Shown here: piece by piece, positions 20,479-30,726 of the stretch
How the letters are laid out: each line of letters opens with the position of its first letter
How positions within the stretch are numbered: position 1 is the stretch's first letter
IMG/VR virus record: IMGVR_UViG_3300021963_000334
Span: 1 to 37,079 of that record
Source of the DNA: a virus
DNA length: 37,079 bases
Reading direction: 5' to 3' (one strand)
Made by a program: the position numbers and the translations under genes
Notes under the pieces: generated by a model
What the model was told of the DNA's origin: nothing
What the model saw: only the letters and a program-made list of their open reading frames with translations
The model's database searches: none

Positions 20479-22260
20479 ATGGCATTAACAATGGAGCAGG
20501 TAGCAGCACGGGTTCAATCCCTGCGTTATCGTAATAGCGAGAGAGATGCTCGTAACTTAGATGTTCTTGCTGTACGTAAAGGCAAAATATCAGAAGTCTA
20601 TCCTGACTTCTTTCCAGATGGTGTAGATGCTAATGTCGTTGCAAATTTTATTGATGTCGTTGCCAGAGACCTTTCAGAAGTTATGGCACCTCTCCCAGCA
20701 GTCAACTGCTCGGCGGCTAATCAAGTTAATGACCGTGCTCGTTCTTTTGCCGATAAGCGTACTCGTATTGCTAGTAATTATTTCCAGAACTCTGATTTAT
20801 CTGTACAGATGTATTCGGGAGCGGATTGGTATTTAACTTATGGATTCCTTCCATTTGTTATCGAACTAGATGATGAGGCAAAATTACCTCGTATTCGTTT
20901 AGAAAATCCAATTGGTTCATATCCAGAGTTTGACCGATATGGTCGCTGCGTAGCATTTGCTAAAAGATACACTTTAACATTAGGCGAACTAGTAACTCAA
21001 TTCCCTGAGTATGATTCTGTAATCCTTGGACAAGATGGATACAAGCAAGATTTAAATGGTCAAGTAGAAATGATTCGTTACTACGATAAAGACCAATCAG
21101 TTGTTTATTTACCAGCAAGACAAAATTTAGTTTTATCACAAGCCAAGAATCCTCTAGGCAAGATGATGGTAGTAATAGCACGTAAGCCATCTATTGATAG
21201 CGAACTACGTGGACAGTTTGATGATGTATTAGGAATTCAATTACTTCGTAATCGATTTGCTTTACTTGCAATGGAGGCTGCAGAGAAATCTGTACAAGCC
21301 CCTATTGTTCTTCCACAAGATGTTCAAGAACTACAATTGGGTGGAGATGCGGTTATCCGTACAGCCAACCCAGCAGGTGTTCGTCGCGTAGAACTTACAT
21401 TGCCACAAGGTGCATTTACTGAACAAAGTCTTCTTAATCAAGAACTTCGTGTTGGTGCTCGTTACCCTGAATCTCGTACTGGAAACATTGACGCTTCAAT
21501 TGTTACTGGTCAAGGCGTACAAGCCCTTATGGGAGCATTTGATACACAGGTTAAATCAGCACAGGCTATATTTGCTGCAGCACTTCGTGATATAATTCGT
21601 CTATGTTTTGAGGTTGATGAATTAATTTATCCTGAAGAAAAAACAATTCGTGGTGTAGATTCTGGTTCACCATATGAAATTACATATAAGCCAACTAAAG
21701 ATATTAAATCTGATTACTCAGCAGATGTACGTTACGGAATGCTTGCTGGATTAAACCCAGCCCAAGGTCTTATCTTTATGCTACAGGCTCTAGGCGGTGG
21801 CTTAATATCTAAAGATATGGCTATGCGTGAGTTGCCATTTACCGTTAACGTAACTCAAGAACTTGAAAAAATTGAAGTTGAAAATATGAGAACATCTCTT
21901 CTCGGTTCTCTTACAGCACTAAGTCAAGCAATTCCACAGATGGTTGCAGGTGGACAAGATGCATCTGGAATAGTAAATAAAATTGCTGCGGTTATCAAGG
22001 CTCGTCAAAAGGGTCAAGCACTAGAAGACGCAATTGAAGCCACTTTCGCTCCGCAGCAACCAGTTCCTTCTGCTGGAGTTTCTAACCCTATGGTTGAGCA
22101 AACGTCCCCTGCTCCCTCTGGTGCTCCAGCAGGAGGCGCTCTTCCACCAGAACAAGGTGGACAAATGGTAACTCCACAAGCACCACCAGATATTCAATCA
22201 ATTTTAACAAGTTTAACAGCAGGTGGTAAAGGAAACGCAAGAGTAGTAACTAGGGGTTAA
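20479..22260 (+). CDS. Portal protein
   Basis: A 593-residue protein in the standard place after TerL. The N-terminal part has VVANFIDVVARDLSEVMAPL and WYLTYGFLPFVIELD, and the middle has GQGVQALMGAFDTQVKSAQ, as in portals of short-tailed and actinophage genomes. The last 70 residues are Pro/Gly/Gln-rich and probably disordered. Twelve copies would form the DNA channel. It is followed by the Ntn hydrolase, 14 bases away. Confidence 0.85.
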   Translation: MALTMEQVAARVQSLRYRNSERDARNLDVLAVRKGKISEVYPDFFPDGVDANVVANFIDVVARDLSEVMAPLPAVNCSAANQVNDRARSFADKRTRIASNYFQNSDLSVQMYSGADWYLTYGFLPFVIELDDEAKLPRIRLENPIGSYPEFDRYGRCVAFAKRYTLTLGELVTQFPEYDSVILGQDGYKQDLNGQVEMIRYYDKDQSVVYLPARQNLVLSQAKNPLGKMMVVIARKPSIDSELRGQFDDVLGIQLLRNRFALLAMEAAEKSVQAPIVLPQDVQELQLGGDAVIRTANPAGVRRVELTLPQGAFTEQSLLNQELRVGARYPESRTGNIDASIVTGQGVQALMGAFDTQVKSAQAIFAAALRDIIRLCFEVDELIYPEEKTIRGVDSGSPYEITYKPTKDIKSDYSADVRYGMLAGLNPAQGLIFMLQALGGGLISKDMAMRELPFTVNVTQELEKIEVENMRTSLLGSLTALSQAIPQMVAGGQDASGIVNKIAAVIKARQKGQALEDAIEATFAPQQPVPSAGVSNPMVEQTSPAPSGAPAGGALPPEQGGQMVTPQAPPDIQSILTSLTAGGKGNARVVTRG

Positions 22261-22274
22261 TTAAGTAGGGGACT

Positions 22275-22844
22275 ATGACTGCAATCGTTGGTGTTCAAGG
22301 CAAAGGTTGGGCTGTCTTAGCAGCAGATTCAATGACTACATATATGGATAAACCATATGTAGCAAAAGGCTGTGACAAGATAGTTAAAGTTGGAGAGTAT
22401 TTAATTGCAGTAGCAGGTGATGCTATAGCAGGAGATATTCTTAATAACTTATGGCAACCACCTAAAGTAATTAAAACGCAAGACCCAGATAGATTTATGA
22501 TGATTAGAATTTTACCATCTATCAAACAAGCATTAACTGAAGCAGGATACGACCCAGCACCAAAAAATAAGAATGATGATGATTCTGGATGGGACGCTTT
22601 AATCTGTTTTAATGGAAAGTTATATCAAGTTAGTGATGACTATGGATATATGCGAGATGATAAAGGTTTATACGGAATAGGCGCAGGTGGGGGATTAGCC
22701 CTTGGTGCACTAGCAATGATGGAAGTAGAAACAAAAACACACGCCAAAGCATCTGGTGCTGCAAAGAAAGCGATAAACGTAGCAATTCAATATAATGTTT
22801 GGTGTGGTGGACCAGTACATACAAAAACACAATTTACTAAGTAG
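22275..22844 (+). CDS. Proteasome/HslV-like Ntn hydrolase, candidate prohead protease
   Basis: A 189-residue protein that begins Met-Thr-Ala-Ile-Val-Gly. After Met removal Thr becomes residue 1, as in proteasome beta and HslV subunits. Counting from that Thr, Asp17 (AVLAADS) falls exactly at the catalytic Asp position, and Lys34 (CDKIVKVG) aligns with Lys33. IAVAGDAIAGDIL and the late GIGAGGGLALGAL strand also fit the family. Known prohead proteases sit between portal and capsid, where this gene lies, and no other protease is present. Capsid maturation is therefore the inferred role. A host-directed protease is the alternative. Confidence 0.8.
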   Translation: MTAIVGVQGKGWAVLAADSMTTYMDKPYVAKGCDKIVKVGEYLIAVAGDAIAGDILNNLWQPPKVIKTQDPDRFMMIRILPSIKQALTEAGYDPAPKNKNDDDSGWDALICFNGKLYQVSDDYGYMRDDKGLYGIGAGGGLALGALAMMEVETKTHAKASGAAKKAINVAIQYNVWCGGPVHTKTQFTK

Positions 22845-22852
22845 GAGGAATA

Positions 22853-23278
22853 ATGGCTGAGAATCGTGGAGGAATGCGCCCAACAGCGCCACAGAATAAT
22901 CCAGCAAATGTTTCTGCAACTGGTGGAGCAGGACAATCAGGAACACAGGCTGCACGATATATTCCTGGGCTTCCATATGGTCAGGGACAAACAACTATGA
23001 CTCAACAACAGAGTGCTCCTATGGCTGGACCAAATCCAACCGCACCTGCTAGTCCATTTGATGCAATGATGCCATCAGTAACTCCTTTAACTGCACCAAC
23101 AGAACGGCCAAATGAACCAATAACTGCTGGTATGGATTTTGGAGCAGGTCCAGGAAGTGAAGTTTTAAATCTTCCAAGAGAACGCTCCTTATCTGAAACT
23201 CTTGAAAGTATGATTCAATTTGATAATACTGGCGAAGTCCAAACTCTTTATGATTTTGTAGTATCACGAGGTCTTTAA
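22853..23278 (+). CDS. 141-aa Pro/Gln/Gly-rich virion-module protein
   Basis: An AGGAGG site precedes the ATG. Most of the sequence is low-complexity (Pro, Gln, Gly, Ala, Thr), with a short ordered end (SLSETLESMIQFDNTGEVQT). It is coupled by TAATG to the giant gene. It might be a disordered linker or ejected protein, or a cargo of the prohead. No family recognised. Confidence 0.6.
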   Translation: MAENRGGMRPTAPQNNPANVSATGGAGQSGTQAARYIPGLPYGQGQTTMTQQQSAPMAGPNPTAPASPFDAMMPSVTPLTAPTERPNEPITAGMDFGAGPGSEVLNLPRERSLSETLESMIQFDNTGEVQTLYDFVVSRGL

Positions 23279-26200
23279 TGTCAGTAAATAAACTGGCCCA
23301 GTCTTCTCCTGGTGCAGCAGTCGCTGCTATTCAGGCTAACGCATCTCCTGAGGATATTGCTCGTCTTTCAAAAATTGCTGAATTGCAAAAGATTCATAAA
23401 GATTTAACATCTCTTCCACAAAATGCTGCATATTCAAAATTTCAAAAATATAATCAAGAAACTAAAGACGCATTGTCTCAATTATATAATCCTAAATATC
23501 TTGAAAAAGATAAAGGTTTATTTGGTAATTTTTTAAGTGGAATTAAATCTGCTGTATGGTATGGCGGCGGAACAACTAAAGATATTATTAATCAAATTGG
23601 TTTATTAAATCCACTTACAGCAACTACTGCTATTGCTAAAAAAGGAGCAGTAAATGCCCTTCAAGCAGTAGGTCGTGTGGCTACTGACGAAACAACTGCT
23701 GTTGGTTCAGTATTAGATACTGCTATGCGCCCAGCAGAAAAACTTATTAAGCAACCATTTCAGGCTCAAGTGCTATATGAAGAGAGTACAAAAGATTCTT
23801 TTATTGGAGATGTAAAGAATTTTGGTCGCGTATGGACTGAAGGCTTAAAAGAACTTATGCCTGGTGGTCGAGATGCTGTAGCCACCGATATGTCTACATC
23901 TTGGAAAAAATATTGGGAAGCCGCTTCTGACCCAGAAACAGTTTATAATCCAACAGCAGTAGCACAAATTGAAAAAGATATGGACCCATCTCTTTCATAT
24001 GTTGCTAAGATTTTTTCATCTAAAAAAGACATTATTGATGAATTTGATAATTACAAAAATAATCCTGCTGTAACTAATTTAATTGCCAATTATGTTGCTG
24101 GCGATAAAGATGCTATGGCTCAAATTGGTGATGCTGTTGCTCGTTACGAAAAGGCTAAAGTAAGCCCAGGACGCGAATATGCTCGTGCAGTTATTAGTTT
24201 ATTTCCACACGAGTGGGAAAGAGCAATGCTTGGTGATGGCGCAGCCAAAATATTTTTCAACACCCTTTCTGCTCCAGTTGACGCTGGTGTTACGTTTGCA
24301 CTTGACCCATTAATTATTGGTAGCAAGGCACGTATGGCTGTATTAGCATCTAAATTTAGTTTAACAAAGTTTGGTGCAAGTCAAGAAGCACTTACTGTAG
24401 CATTTGAAAGACAACCACAATTCCGTAAGTATCTTGATGAAGCAGGAAAACTCATTAATACTTATAAGACTGGCTCTTTAGAAGAAAGCGGAGTTGCATA
24501 CAATCTTCTTCGTAATAGATATAAAGAATTATCTCCTGATGTAATTAATGATATGGCTAAGTTTGGTGTAAAAAACGATGTTACTGCACTTAAATTCTTT
24601 GAAGGTCAATCTGCAATTAATTTATTAACACAGGGGAATGCTGGAATTCGTAAGGTTCCATTATTACCGCGTTATACAGCAGTAACTAGTGCAAATAACT
24701 GGTTTAAAAACACTGTTGAAAAACTTATTACTCTGCCAAATAAAGAGTGGAGAACAATTGACTTACCAGGGGCTAAAGAAGATGTTTCAAAATTGCTTGC
24801 AACTAACCCTGAAAAATGGGCAAATAAAATTGGACTTGAAGAAGGTCTAGCAATTGGTCCAGATGGACGTGCTATTACAATTTATACGCAACTTGATAAA
24901 TCAATAGCGGCAAGAGTTGACAAATTTGTTCGTATGTTTGAAATTGGTCCTAAAATGCAACGCTTGATTAATATTTCAGATGCTTCTGACGCTGACCAAA
25001 TATTTAAAATGGCACGTACTATTACTGATAAAAAAACAGCAGGAAGTTTGCGTGTTGCTTGGATTGGTGGGGAAGAAGGAGACCGTCTACTTATTTTACA
25101 GGGCGTTCTAAAGAGTATTGGTCGCGGTATGGGACTTGAATATTCTGAAGAAGGTCGCAAGATTATGTCATCTATTGACGAACTTTCAAAAGAAACTTAC
25201 TCAGTCAGCCAAGGCCCGATTGATTTTGGTGACTTTGCAGATGCGGCACGAACTATTAATCCTAAGGGACTTCCACAACCAAAGGGCATTAGAAAAATAG
25301 TTCAAGAAAATATAGATGTTGCTACCGCTGAGACTAAAATTACGCGAGTTCAGGCTTCTATTAGTGCAGAATTGACTTCTATCTCAAATGAAATGAAGGC
25401 TTTATCTGCCGCCAAAAAAGACCTTAAATTAAAAGAAAAAGCAGGAATGGATGTCAAAGATAAACTTGATGACATTGATTCACAGAAAAGAATTTTAGGT
25501 GCTCGTTATGCAAAACTTAACAAGGGCCGTAAAGATATAAATGCTGGTGTAGCAGAAGATGCAATATCTCTTGACTCAACAGACTTTAACGCTGCAGAAC
25601 TTAATGGAACTCAACGCGCTATTCGTGTGTATCAATTAAACACACAACGCTCACTTCCAAACTTTAATGACTGGCGTGCAGCCGCTGCTCGCTCAGGTGT
25701 AGCAACAAAAATTATTGGTGGTGCTTCTAATAACCAAGGAGTTCAGGCTGTTACAGATGCCTGGTCTTTTGGTAACCTTTATCCTAGAATTGGTATTCGT
25801 ACCGCAACTGAAGAAGTTGGAACATATGGTCTTATTAACGGCGCCGAAGGATTTGGTAATTATTTAAAAGGACGAGAGTTATCTAAGGCTCTGCGTTCAA
25901 CCGCACCTGCTGGCGTAAAAACACGTATTTTAAAATCTAAGGGACAATTAAAAGAGGTTGAAGTACAAAACCTTGGTGTCCTTTATAATTCTTTTTTAAA
26001 GTTATTAAAGAAATCAAGCAGTAAAGAAGAAATTGCTCTTGCACAAAAAGACCCAGAACTGTTAGGTGAAGTAACAGCAAACGCTCTTCTTAAAAATCGC
26101 TTGCGTCCAGAAATCTTAAACACCAAGACTGGCAACGAACTTGCTGAATATGCCAGAGATTTTGCTCGCTTTAATGGTAAACCAATACTTGATGATGTCA

Positions 26201-28557
26201 ATGGCGCAACTATGCGTGCAGAAACACGAATGACTGAAGCAGAATTAGCATCTAAGTCTCTTGAAAAGTTTGGTCCATCAATTGCTTTAAATCCAAATAT
26301 TGGTGAAGCCGTAAAGGGAATGACTTTTGCAAAAGAGTTTACTGAGATGCGTTCTAACAGTGAGGGATTTTTAGTTAACTGGCTTCTTGAACTTAATAAT
26401 ACCGTCGGTAAGCGTAATGGACAATTCGGCAATATTGTATTATGGAATGCAAATAAACCACAAAAAGAAGTAATTGATAAACTTAGGACTTATATTGAAA
26501 CCGATGGGGCAGATATAGCCAATCGTTTTGCTATATTCAAGTCTGTTGGAGCACAAAACTTTGCTGAACGCATATATGCTGATGCAACATATGCTCTTCG
26601 TGATAGTTCTGGTAGAATCAACACAAAATTAGTTAATGCTATCCGCGATGCAGGTGGTATGGATAATTTTACCCTTGATGATTTAGTTAAATTTGATGTT
26701 AAGTTTGCTCGTCCAAAAAGTATACTTGGTAAAGAATTAATTCCTATTGAAAAAGCAAATGGTTCAAACGTATTCCGTAGAATTCAAGATAATGGATACG
26801 GTTGGGTAGGAAAACAAATTGCACTTCTTGACAAAGAGCCTATTACATTGGGTAACTACGCTATGTACCGTGACCAACTTAAAGGTTATCAGGCTAATGT
26901 AAAAGAAAGATTGTTAGCATCTGGCGCATCTGAAGAACTTGCTGAAACATCAGCACGTCTTGCTGCACACGATACAGCATTAAATCTTGCCGTAAATAGA
27001 ACTGTAGCGTTTATTGACAATTCAGACGTAAGAACAAATTTAGCGTACAGTTTAAGAACATTTGGTCGTTACTATCGTGCAACTGAAGACTTTTATCGAC
27101 GCTTTGCAAGAATTGTACGTTATGAACCACAAGCACTTGCTCGTCTCGCTATTTTAAATCAAACATTTGAAGATTCTGGATTTATTCATAAAGATGATAA
27201 AGGTCAATTATACTTTACATACCCAGGTGATGATTTGCTTAATAAAATGCTGGGAGATTATCTATTTAAGGGACTCGGAATGAGTGGTTCACAACTTCTA
27301 TCAGTTAATTTTGGTGGATATGTGAAAGCCTTAACACCATCACTTGACCCTAGGTCTGCTCCTCCAAGACTTAGTGGACCATTAGCCTCTGTTTCAATTG
27401 CAATGCTTGAACAATTACCATTTATTGGTGATTTTATTAAAGGTCAAGAGAACGTATTAACTGGCGGTATTGGAGACCAACCTCTTTGGCGCAAAGTTCT
27501 TCCAATAAATGCTCAACGTATTGTTGATATTGTTATTGGTGGAGATGCTAATAGCGAAGCACGAGCATCTGCAACTATGAAGGGTATGCGCTTACAAGTA
27601 TCCCTTGGTAATGGACCAAAGAGTCCTTCAGACATTAATAGATTTTTGCACGATTCATTAATTCAAGGAATCAACCAGCAAGTAGCAAAATTATTCTTTG
27701 GCGGTATGAGTCCTGCATCAATTCAAGCGTTTGAAGATAAATCTATTCCGAAAGAACTTCACGATGCCAGTGCATTTACTTGGAATTCAGAGTTTATAAA
27801 ATTTAGAGAACGCCATATAGGCGACCCTCAAGGACTTAGTAAGGCTCTTGTAGAGTTTGCGACCATTTACCCAAGCAAGTTAGCATTTACTGTATCTGGA
27901 ACTACCCCTGGAACAGAGGCAAACTTCGAAAAATCATATGAGGCTGCTAGGTTTGTAAAAAATAACAAATCTTTATTCCTTGACCATAAAGAAGGTATGG
28001 CATTCTTTATTCCTATTAATGGAACAAATGATTTCCAGTCATATCAATATCTTAAAAATAATGGTTTTGTGAAAAATAAAGAATTAGAAAAATTTGCACA
28101 AGAAATTCAGACTGCATACACACGCAAAGCCTATTATGAGCGCTCTGACTATTGGAACAATTTGATTGCTAATTCAAACGATATAGAGGCTAAAAGATAT
28201 TATCGTTGGAAAATGGCCGAAGAACAAACTATGTTTAAAACAATAGACCCTATGTTACAAACTGCACTTAGCGGGGGCGACAAACAGCCTAAAATAAATG
28301 CTCTCGATGATTTAAGAAAACTTCTTTTAAGTGGCAAAGCACCAGATAGAAAACTTGCCACCATTTATACATCTATGGTTCTCACATATGATAGAGAAAT
28401 GAAGAAGTTGGATAATTTGGGAAGTACTGATTTTGATACATTCCAAAGAAAAAATATTAAAGCAGACCTAAAGGATACTTTGGTAACAATGGCAAAAGAT
28501 AACCCTAGCGCTCAATCGCTTTACTGGGTTTTATTTGATTCTCTGATTGGAGACTAG
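23278..28557 (+). CDS. Giant internal/ejection-type virion protein (1759 aa)
   Basis: The largest gene (5.3 kb). The product is mostly helical with Lys/Glu/Ala-rich segments and a coiled coil at about 680-750 (SAELTSISNEMKALSAAKKD). I see no Walker, lysozyme or peptidase motif. Its length, composition and position among head genes resemble the large internal proteins of short-tailed phages (the T7 gp16 type), which are ejected ahead of DNA. Without tail tube and sheath genes a tape-measure role is less likely. The 5' end is coupled to the 141-aa gene by TAATG. Confidence 0.7.
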   Translation: MSVNKLAQSSPGAAVAAIQANASPEDIARLSKIAELQKIHKDLTSLPQNAAYSKFQKYNQETKDALSQLYNPKYLEKDKGLFGNFLSGIKSAVWYGGGTTKDIINQIGLLNPLTATTAIAKKGAVNALQAVGRVATDETTAVGSVLDTAMRPAEKLIKQPFQAQVLYEESTKDSFIGDVKNFGRVWTEGLKELMPGGRDAVATDMSTSWKKYWEAASDPETVYNPTAVAQIEKDMDPSLSYVAKIFSSKKDIIDEFDNYKNNPAVTNLIANYVAGDKDAMAQIGDAVARYEKAKVSPGREYARAVISLFPHEWERAMLGDGAAKIFFNTLSAPVDAGVTFALDPLIIGSKARMAVLASKFSLTKFGASQEALTVAFERQPQFRKYLDEAGKLINTYKTGSLEESGVAYNLLRNRYKELSPDVINDMAKFGVKNDVTALKFFEGQSAINLLTQGNAGIRKVPLLPRYTAVTSANNWFKNTVEKLITLPNKEWRTIDLPGAKEDVSKLLATNPEKWANKIGLEEGLAIGPDGRAITIYTQLDKSIAARVDKFVRMFEIGPKMQRLINISDASDADQIFKMARTITDKKTAGSLRVAWIGGEEGDRLLILQGVLKSIGRGMGLEYSEEGRKIMSSIDELSKETYSVSQGPIDFGDFADAARTINPKGLPQPKGIRKIVQENIDVATAETKITRVQASISAELTSISNEMKALSAAKKDLKLKEKAGMDVKDKLDDIDSQKRILGARYAKLNKGRKDINAGVAEDAISLDSTDFNAAELNGTQRAIRVYQLNTQRSLPNFNDWRAAAARSGVATKIIGGASNNQGVQAVTDAWSFGNLYPRIGIRTATEEVGTYGLINGAEGFGNYLKGRELSKALRSTAPAGVKTRILKSKGQLKEVEVQNLGVLYNSFLKLLKKSSSKEEIALAQKDPELLGEVTANALLKNRLRPEILNTKTGNELAEYARDFARFNGKPILDDVNGATMRAETRMTEAELASKSLEKFGPSIALNPNIGEAVKGMTFAKEFTEMRSNSEGFLVNWLLELNNTVGKRNGQFGNIVLWNANKPQKEVIDKLRTYIETDGADIANRFAIFKSVGAQNFAERIYADATYALRDSSGRINTKLVNAIRDAGGMDNFTLDDLVKFDVKFARPKSILGKELIPIEKANGSNVFRRIQDNGYGWVGKQIALLDKEPITLGNYAMYRDQLKGYQANVKERLLASGASEELAETSARLAAHDTALNLAVNRTVAFIDNSDVRTNLAYSLRTFGRYYRATEDFYRRFARIVRYEPQALARLAILNQTFEDSGFIHKDDKGQLYFTYPGDDLLNKMLGDYLFKGLGMSGSQLLSVNFGGYVKALTPSLDPRSAPPRLSGPLASVSIAMLEQLPFIGDFIKGQENVLTGGIGDQPLWRKVLPINAQRIVDIVIGGDANSEARASATMKGMRLQVSLGNGPKSPSDINRFLHDSLIQGINQQVAKLFFGGMSPASIQAFEDKSIPKELHDASAFTWNSEFIKFRERHIGDPQGLSKALVEFATIYPSKLAFTVSGTTPGTEANFEKSYEAARFVKNNKSLFLDHKEGMAFFIPINGTNDFQSYQYLKNNGFVKNKELEKFAQEIQTAYTRKAYYERSDYWNNLIANSNDIEAKRYYRWKMAEEQTMFKTIDPMLQTALSGGDKQPKINALDDLRKLLLSGKAPDRKLATIYTSMVLTYDREMKKLDNLGSTDFDTFQRKNIKADLKDTLVTMAKDNPSAQSLYWVLFDSLIGD

Positions 28558-28559
28558 CA

Positions 28560-29498
28560 ATGGGATATGAAAATCGTGATAACGATGCTGCCTATAAATG
28601 GTATGGCCCAGGTAAAGACCCAGGTGATATTCCTGTTGACCAGCAAGACCAGAATGATAATGATGCTAAAGTAGGGGCACTTGTTGGGGGAACTGACCCA
28701 AATGCTGATGCTGCTTATCAAGAATTTTTAAGGTTAAAAGGATTAGCAGATAGAAAATCTATTTCTTTAACTACACCTGCCGAAGCAACTGCTGATATTA
28801 ATGCCAGTTGGATGGAACAATTTGGTACTAATGCACCAAAGGCTATTGCTACTGCTTATTATAAAGAACTAGCAAGACTTCAATCTACTAGAGTAAGTGG
28901 CGGAGTCAGTAAAGACGGCAAGACAACAATAAATACACAAGGTGTTTCTGGCTCAGAAATAAAGGCACTTCAAAATAAGTACTTAACTGCTGCTGCAACT
29001 GACCTTATTGCTGCTTCAAGTAGAGGAGATGCTAAGGCTACTGCTGCTCTACAAAAGGGCAACTTTGGACTTACATATACAACTCTTAAGAATGCTTATG
29101 CTGAAAATGGATTACCAGTAAATATGCAAGCATTGGGTAAGTTGACTATTGAGTCAGCCACTAACCCTAGCCTTCTTAAATCAAATTTAAATTTAATTAA
29201 TATGCAAGCAAAAACATATTTTCCAGCATTAGCAGATAAGATTGATAAGGGATATACAGTAAAACAATTACTTACTCCTTATATAAATACACGTGCTAAT
29301 ATCCTAGAGGAAGACCCAGATTCAATAGATGTATCTACTTTAAAGTCAGTAGCATCTGACCCTAAAGGTTTGATGGGACTATATGATTATGAAATTTCTC
29401 TACGCAAAAACCCTAAATGGGCTTATACAAAGAATGCTCAAGATTCTTTGAGTTCACTTGCAAGAGATATGACTAAGATGTTTGGATTGGGAGCGTAA
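28560..29498 (+). CDS. 312-aa internal virion-type protein
   Basis: It starts two bases after the giant gene. The N-terminal 50 residues are Asp/Gly-rich (NDAAYKWYGPGKDPGDIPVD). The rest is helical with Ala/Lys repeats (ADINASWMEQFGTNAPKAIA). It is coupled by TAATG to the next gene. Position suggests a second internal or ejection protein, but no motif proves it. Confidence 0.6.
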   Translation: MGYENRDNDAAYKWYGPGKDPGDIPVDQQDQNDNDAKVGALVGGTDPNADAAYQEFLRLKGLADRKSISLTTPAEATADINASWMEQFGTNAPKAIATAYYKELARLQSTRVSGGVSKDGKTTINTQGVSGSEIKALQNKYLTAAATDLIAASSRGDAKATAALQKGNFGLTYTTLKNAYAENGLPVNMQALGKLTIESATNPSLLKSNLNLINMQAKTYFPALADKIDKGYTVKQLLTPYINTRANILEEDPDSIDVSTLKSVASDPKGLMGLYDYEISLRKNPKWAYTKNAQDSLSSLARDMTKMFGLGA

Positions 29499-30718
29499 TG
29501 CCATCATTAGATGCCCTTTATGACGCAAAGATAGCGGCTGGTCAAACACGTGATGCTGCCAAAACAGCAGAAGCAATAAGTATTGTTGGTAGAGAAGAAG
29601 TAGAACGAAGGGGTGGAGTAAACGCCCAAGGATATTTTATGGATGTCCCAGTATCACAACAATTAACTGCCCAGGAATATAAATCAGTTACTAAGCCAGA
29701 TGGAACTATTGATTCAGAAGCAGCACTTGCTATATTAAATAAAAAATCAGGTGGAACAATAAGTGGACCACTAGGAACTAGCACAAGCACAGGTACCCTA
29801 GGTACAACTCCTACATCTGGAACTACTGCAGGTTCAGTAAATGCAATTGCAGCAATTTCTGCATTACTTTCTTCATATGGACTTGGTGACCTAAGCGGAG
29901 CAATAACCGAAGCAGTTCAAAAGGGATATACAAGCGATACAATTCAATTGATTATGCAAGACCCTAATAGCAAGGACCCATTAGCGGTTGCATTCCAAAC
30001 AAGATTTCCTGCAAATAAAACACGCCTTGCTGCTGGTAAGTCAGTATTAAGCGCAGCAGAGTATTTAGCAGCAGAGCGAACATACACTCAAGTATTACAA
30101 TCCTATGGTGCATCTAGTCTTGCTACTAGAGATAGAATGAATTCTTTTATTTCCAATGATGTATCAGCAGCAGAGGTATCTGACCGAGTAGGTTTAGCGG
30201 TAGATAGAGTAAGGAATGCTGACCCATTTGTAAAGGCTGCTTTAGCAGAATATTATCCTATGCTTAACCAGGCAGATATTGTTGCTGCAGTATTAGACCC
30301 AGCAGAAGGACTACCAGCCCTAAAGCGTAAAGTTAATATTGCTGAAATTGGTGGTGCTGCTTCTGTACAAGGATTAAAGACTGGACTTAATGCAATGTCT
30401 GCAACCTCTAAAGAATTTGAAAATGTAACTACTGGAGCATTAGGTGCTGAAGCATTAGCATCATTTGGTATTACTAAAGAAGAAGCACGTAAGGGTTATC
30501 AAACCGTAGCAGGTATTGCACCTCGTGCAGAATTCTTATCAAGTATTTCTGGTGGAGAAGATTACACAAGACTTCAAGCAGAACAAGAAACATTCCTTGG
30601 ATTAGCCTCTGCTAAGAGAGCAAGAGAATCTTTGACTGCTTTAGAAGAGGGAAGATTTAAAGGACAATCTGGATTAACGAAGACTAGCCTTACTAATAAA
30701 GGTGCTGGTCAGTACTAA
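29498..30718 (+). CDS. 406-aa internal virion-type protein
   Basis: Helical protein with a Thr/Gly/Ser-rich linker at about 85-110 (TSTSTGTLGTTPTSGTT) and a C-terminal half with regular helices (DPFVKAALAEYYPMLNQAD). The C-terminus ends in Lys/Gly (LTNKGAGQY). Together with the 312-aa and 1759-aa products it may form the ejected complex. Family unknown. It is the last gene before the structured RNA. Confidence 0.6.
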   Translation: MPSLDALYDAKIAAGQTRDAAKTAEAISIVGREEVERRGGVNAQGYFMDVPVSQQLTAQEYKSVTKPDGTIDSEAALAILNKKSGGTISGPLGTSTSTGTLGTTPTSGTTAGSVNAIAAISALLSSYGLGDLSGAITEAVQKGYTSDTIQLIMQDPNSKDPLAVAFQTRFPANKTRLAAGKSVLSAAEYLAAERTYTQVLQSYGASSLATRDRMNSFISNDVSAAEVSDRVGLAVDRVRNADPFVKAALAEYYPMLNQADIVAAVLDPAEGLPALKRKVNIAEIGGAASVQGLKTGLNAMSATSKEFENVTTGALGAEALASFGITKEEARKGYQTVAGIAPRAEFLSSISGGEDYTRLQAEQETFLGLASAKRARESLTALEEGRFKGQSGLTKTSLTNKGAGQY

Positions 30719-30726
30719 ATAGAATC

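Noticed and set aside
20500-20530. A tRNA T-arm-like string (GGTTCAATCC) near the portal start.
   Set aside because: It lies within the portal reading frame, and I find no matching acceptor, D or anticodon stems. No tRNA gene is supported in the window.
23278-28557. Tape measure protein as the identity of the giant gene.
   Set aside because: There are no tail tube, sheath or tail-assembly chaperone genes, and the gene lies between portal and scaffold, so an internal/ejection protein fits better.
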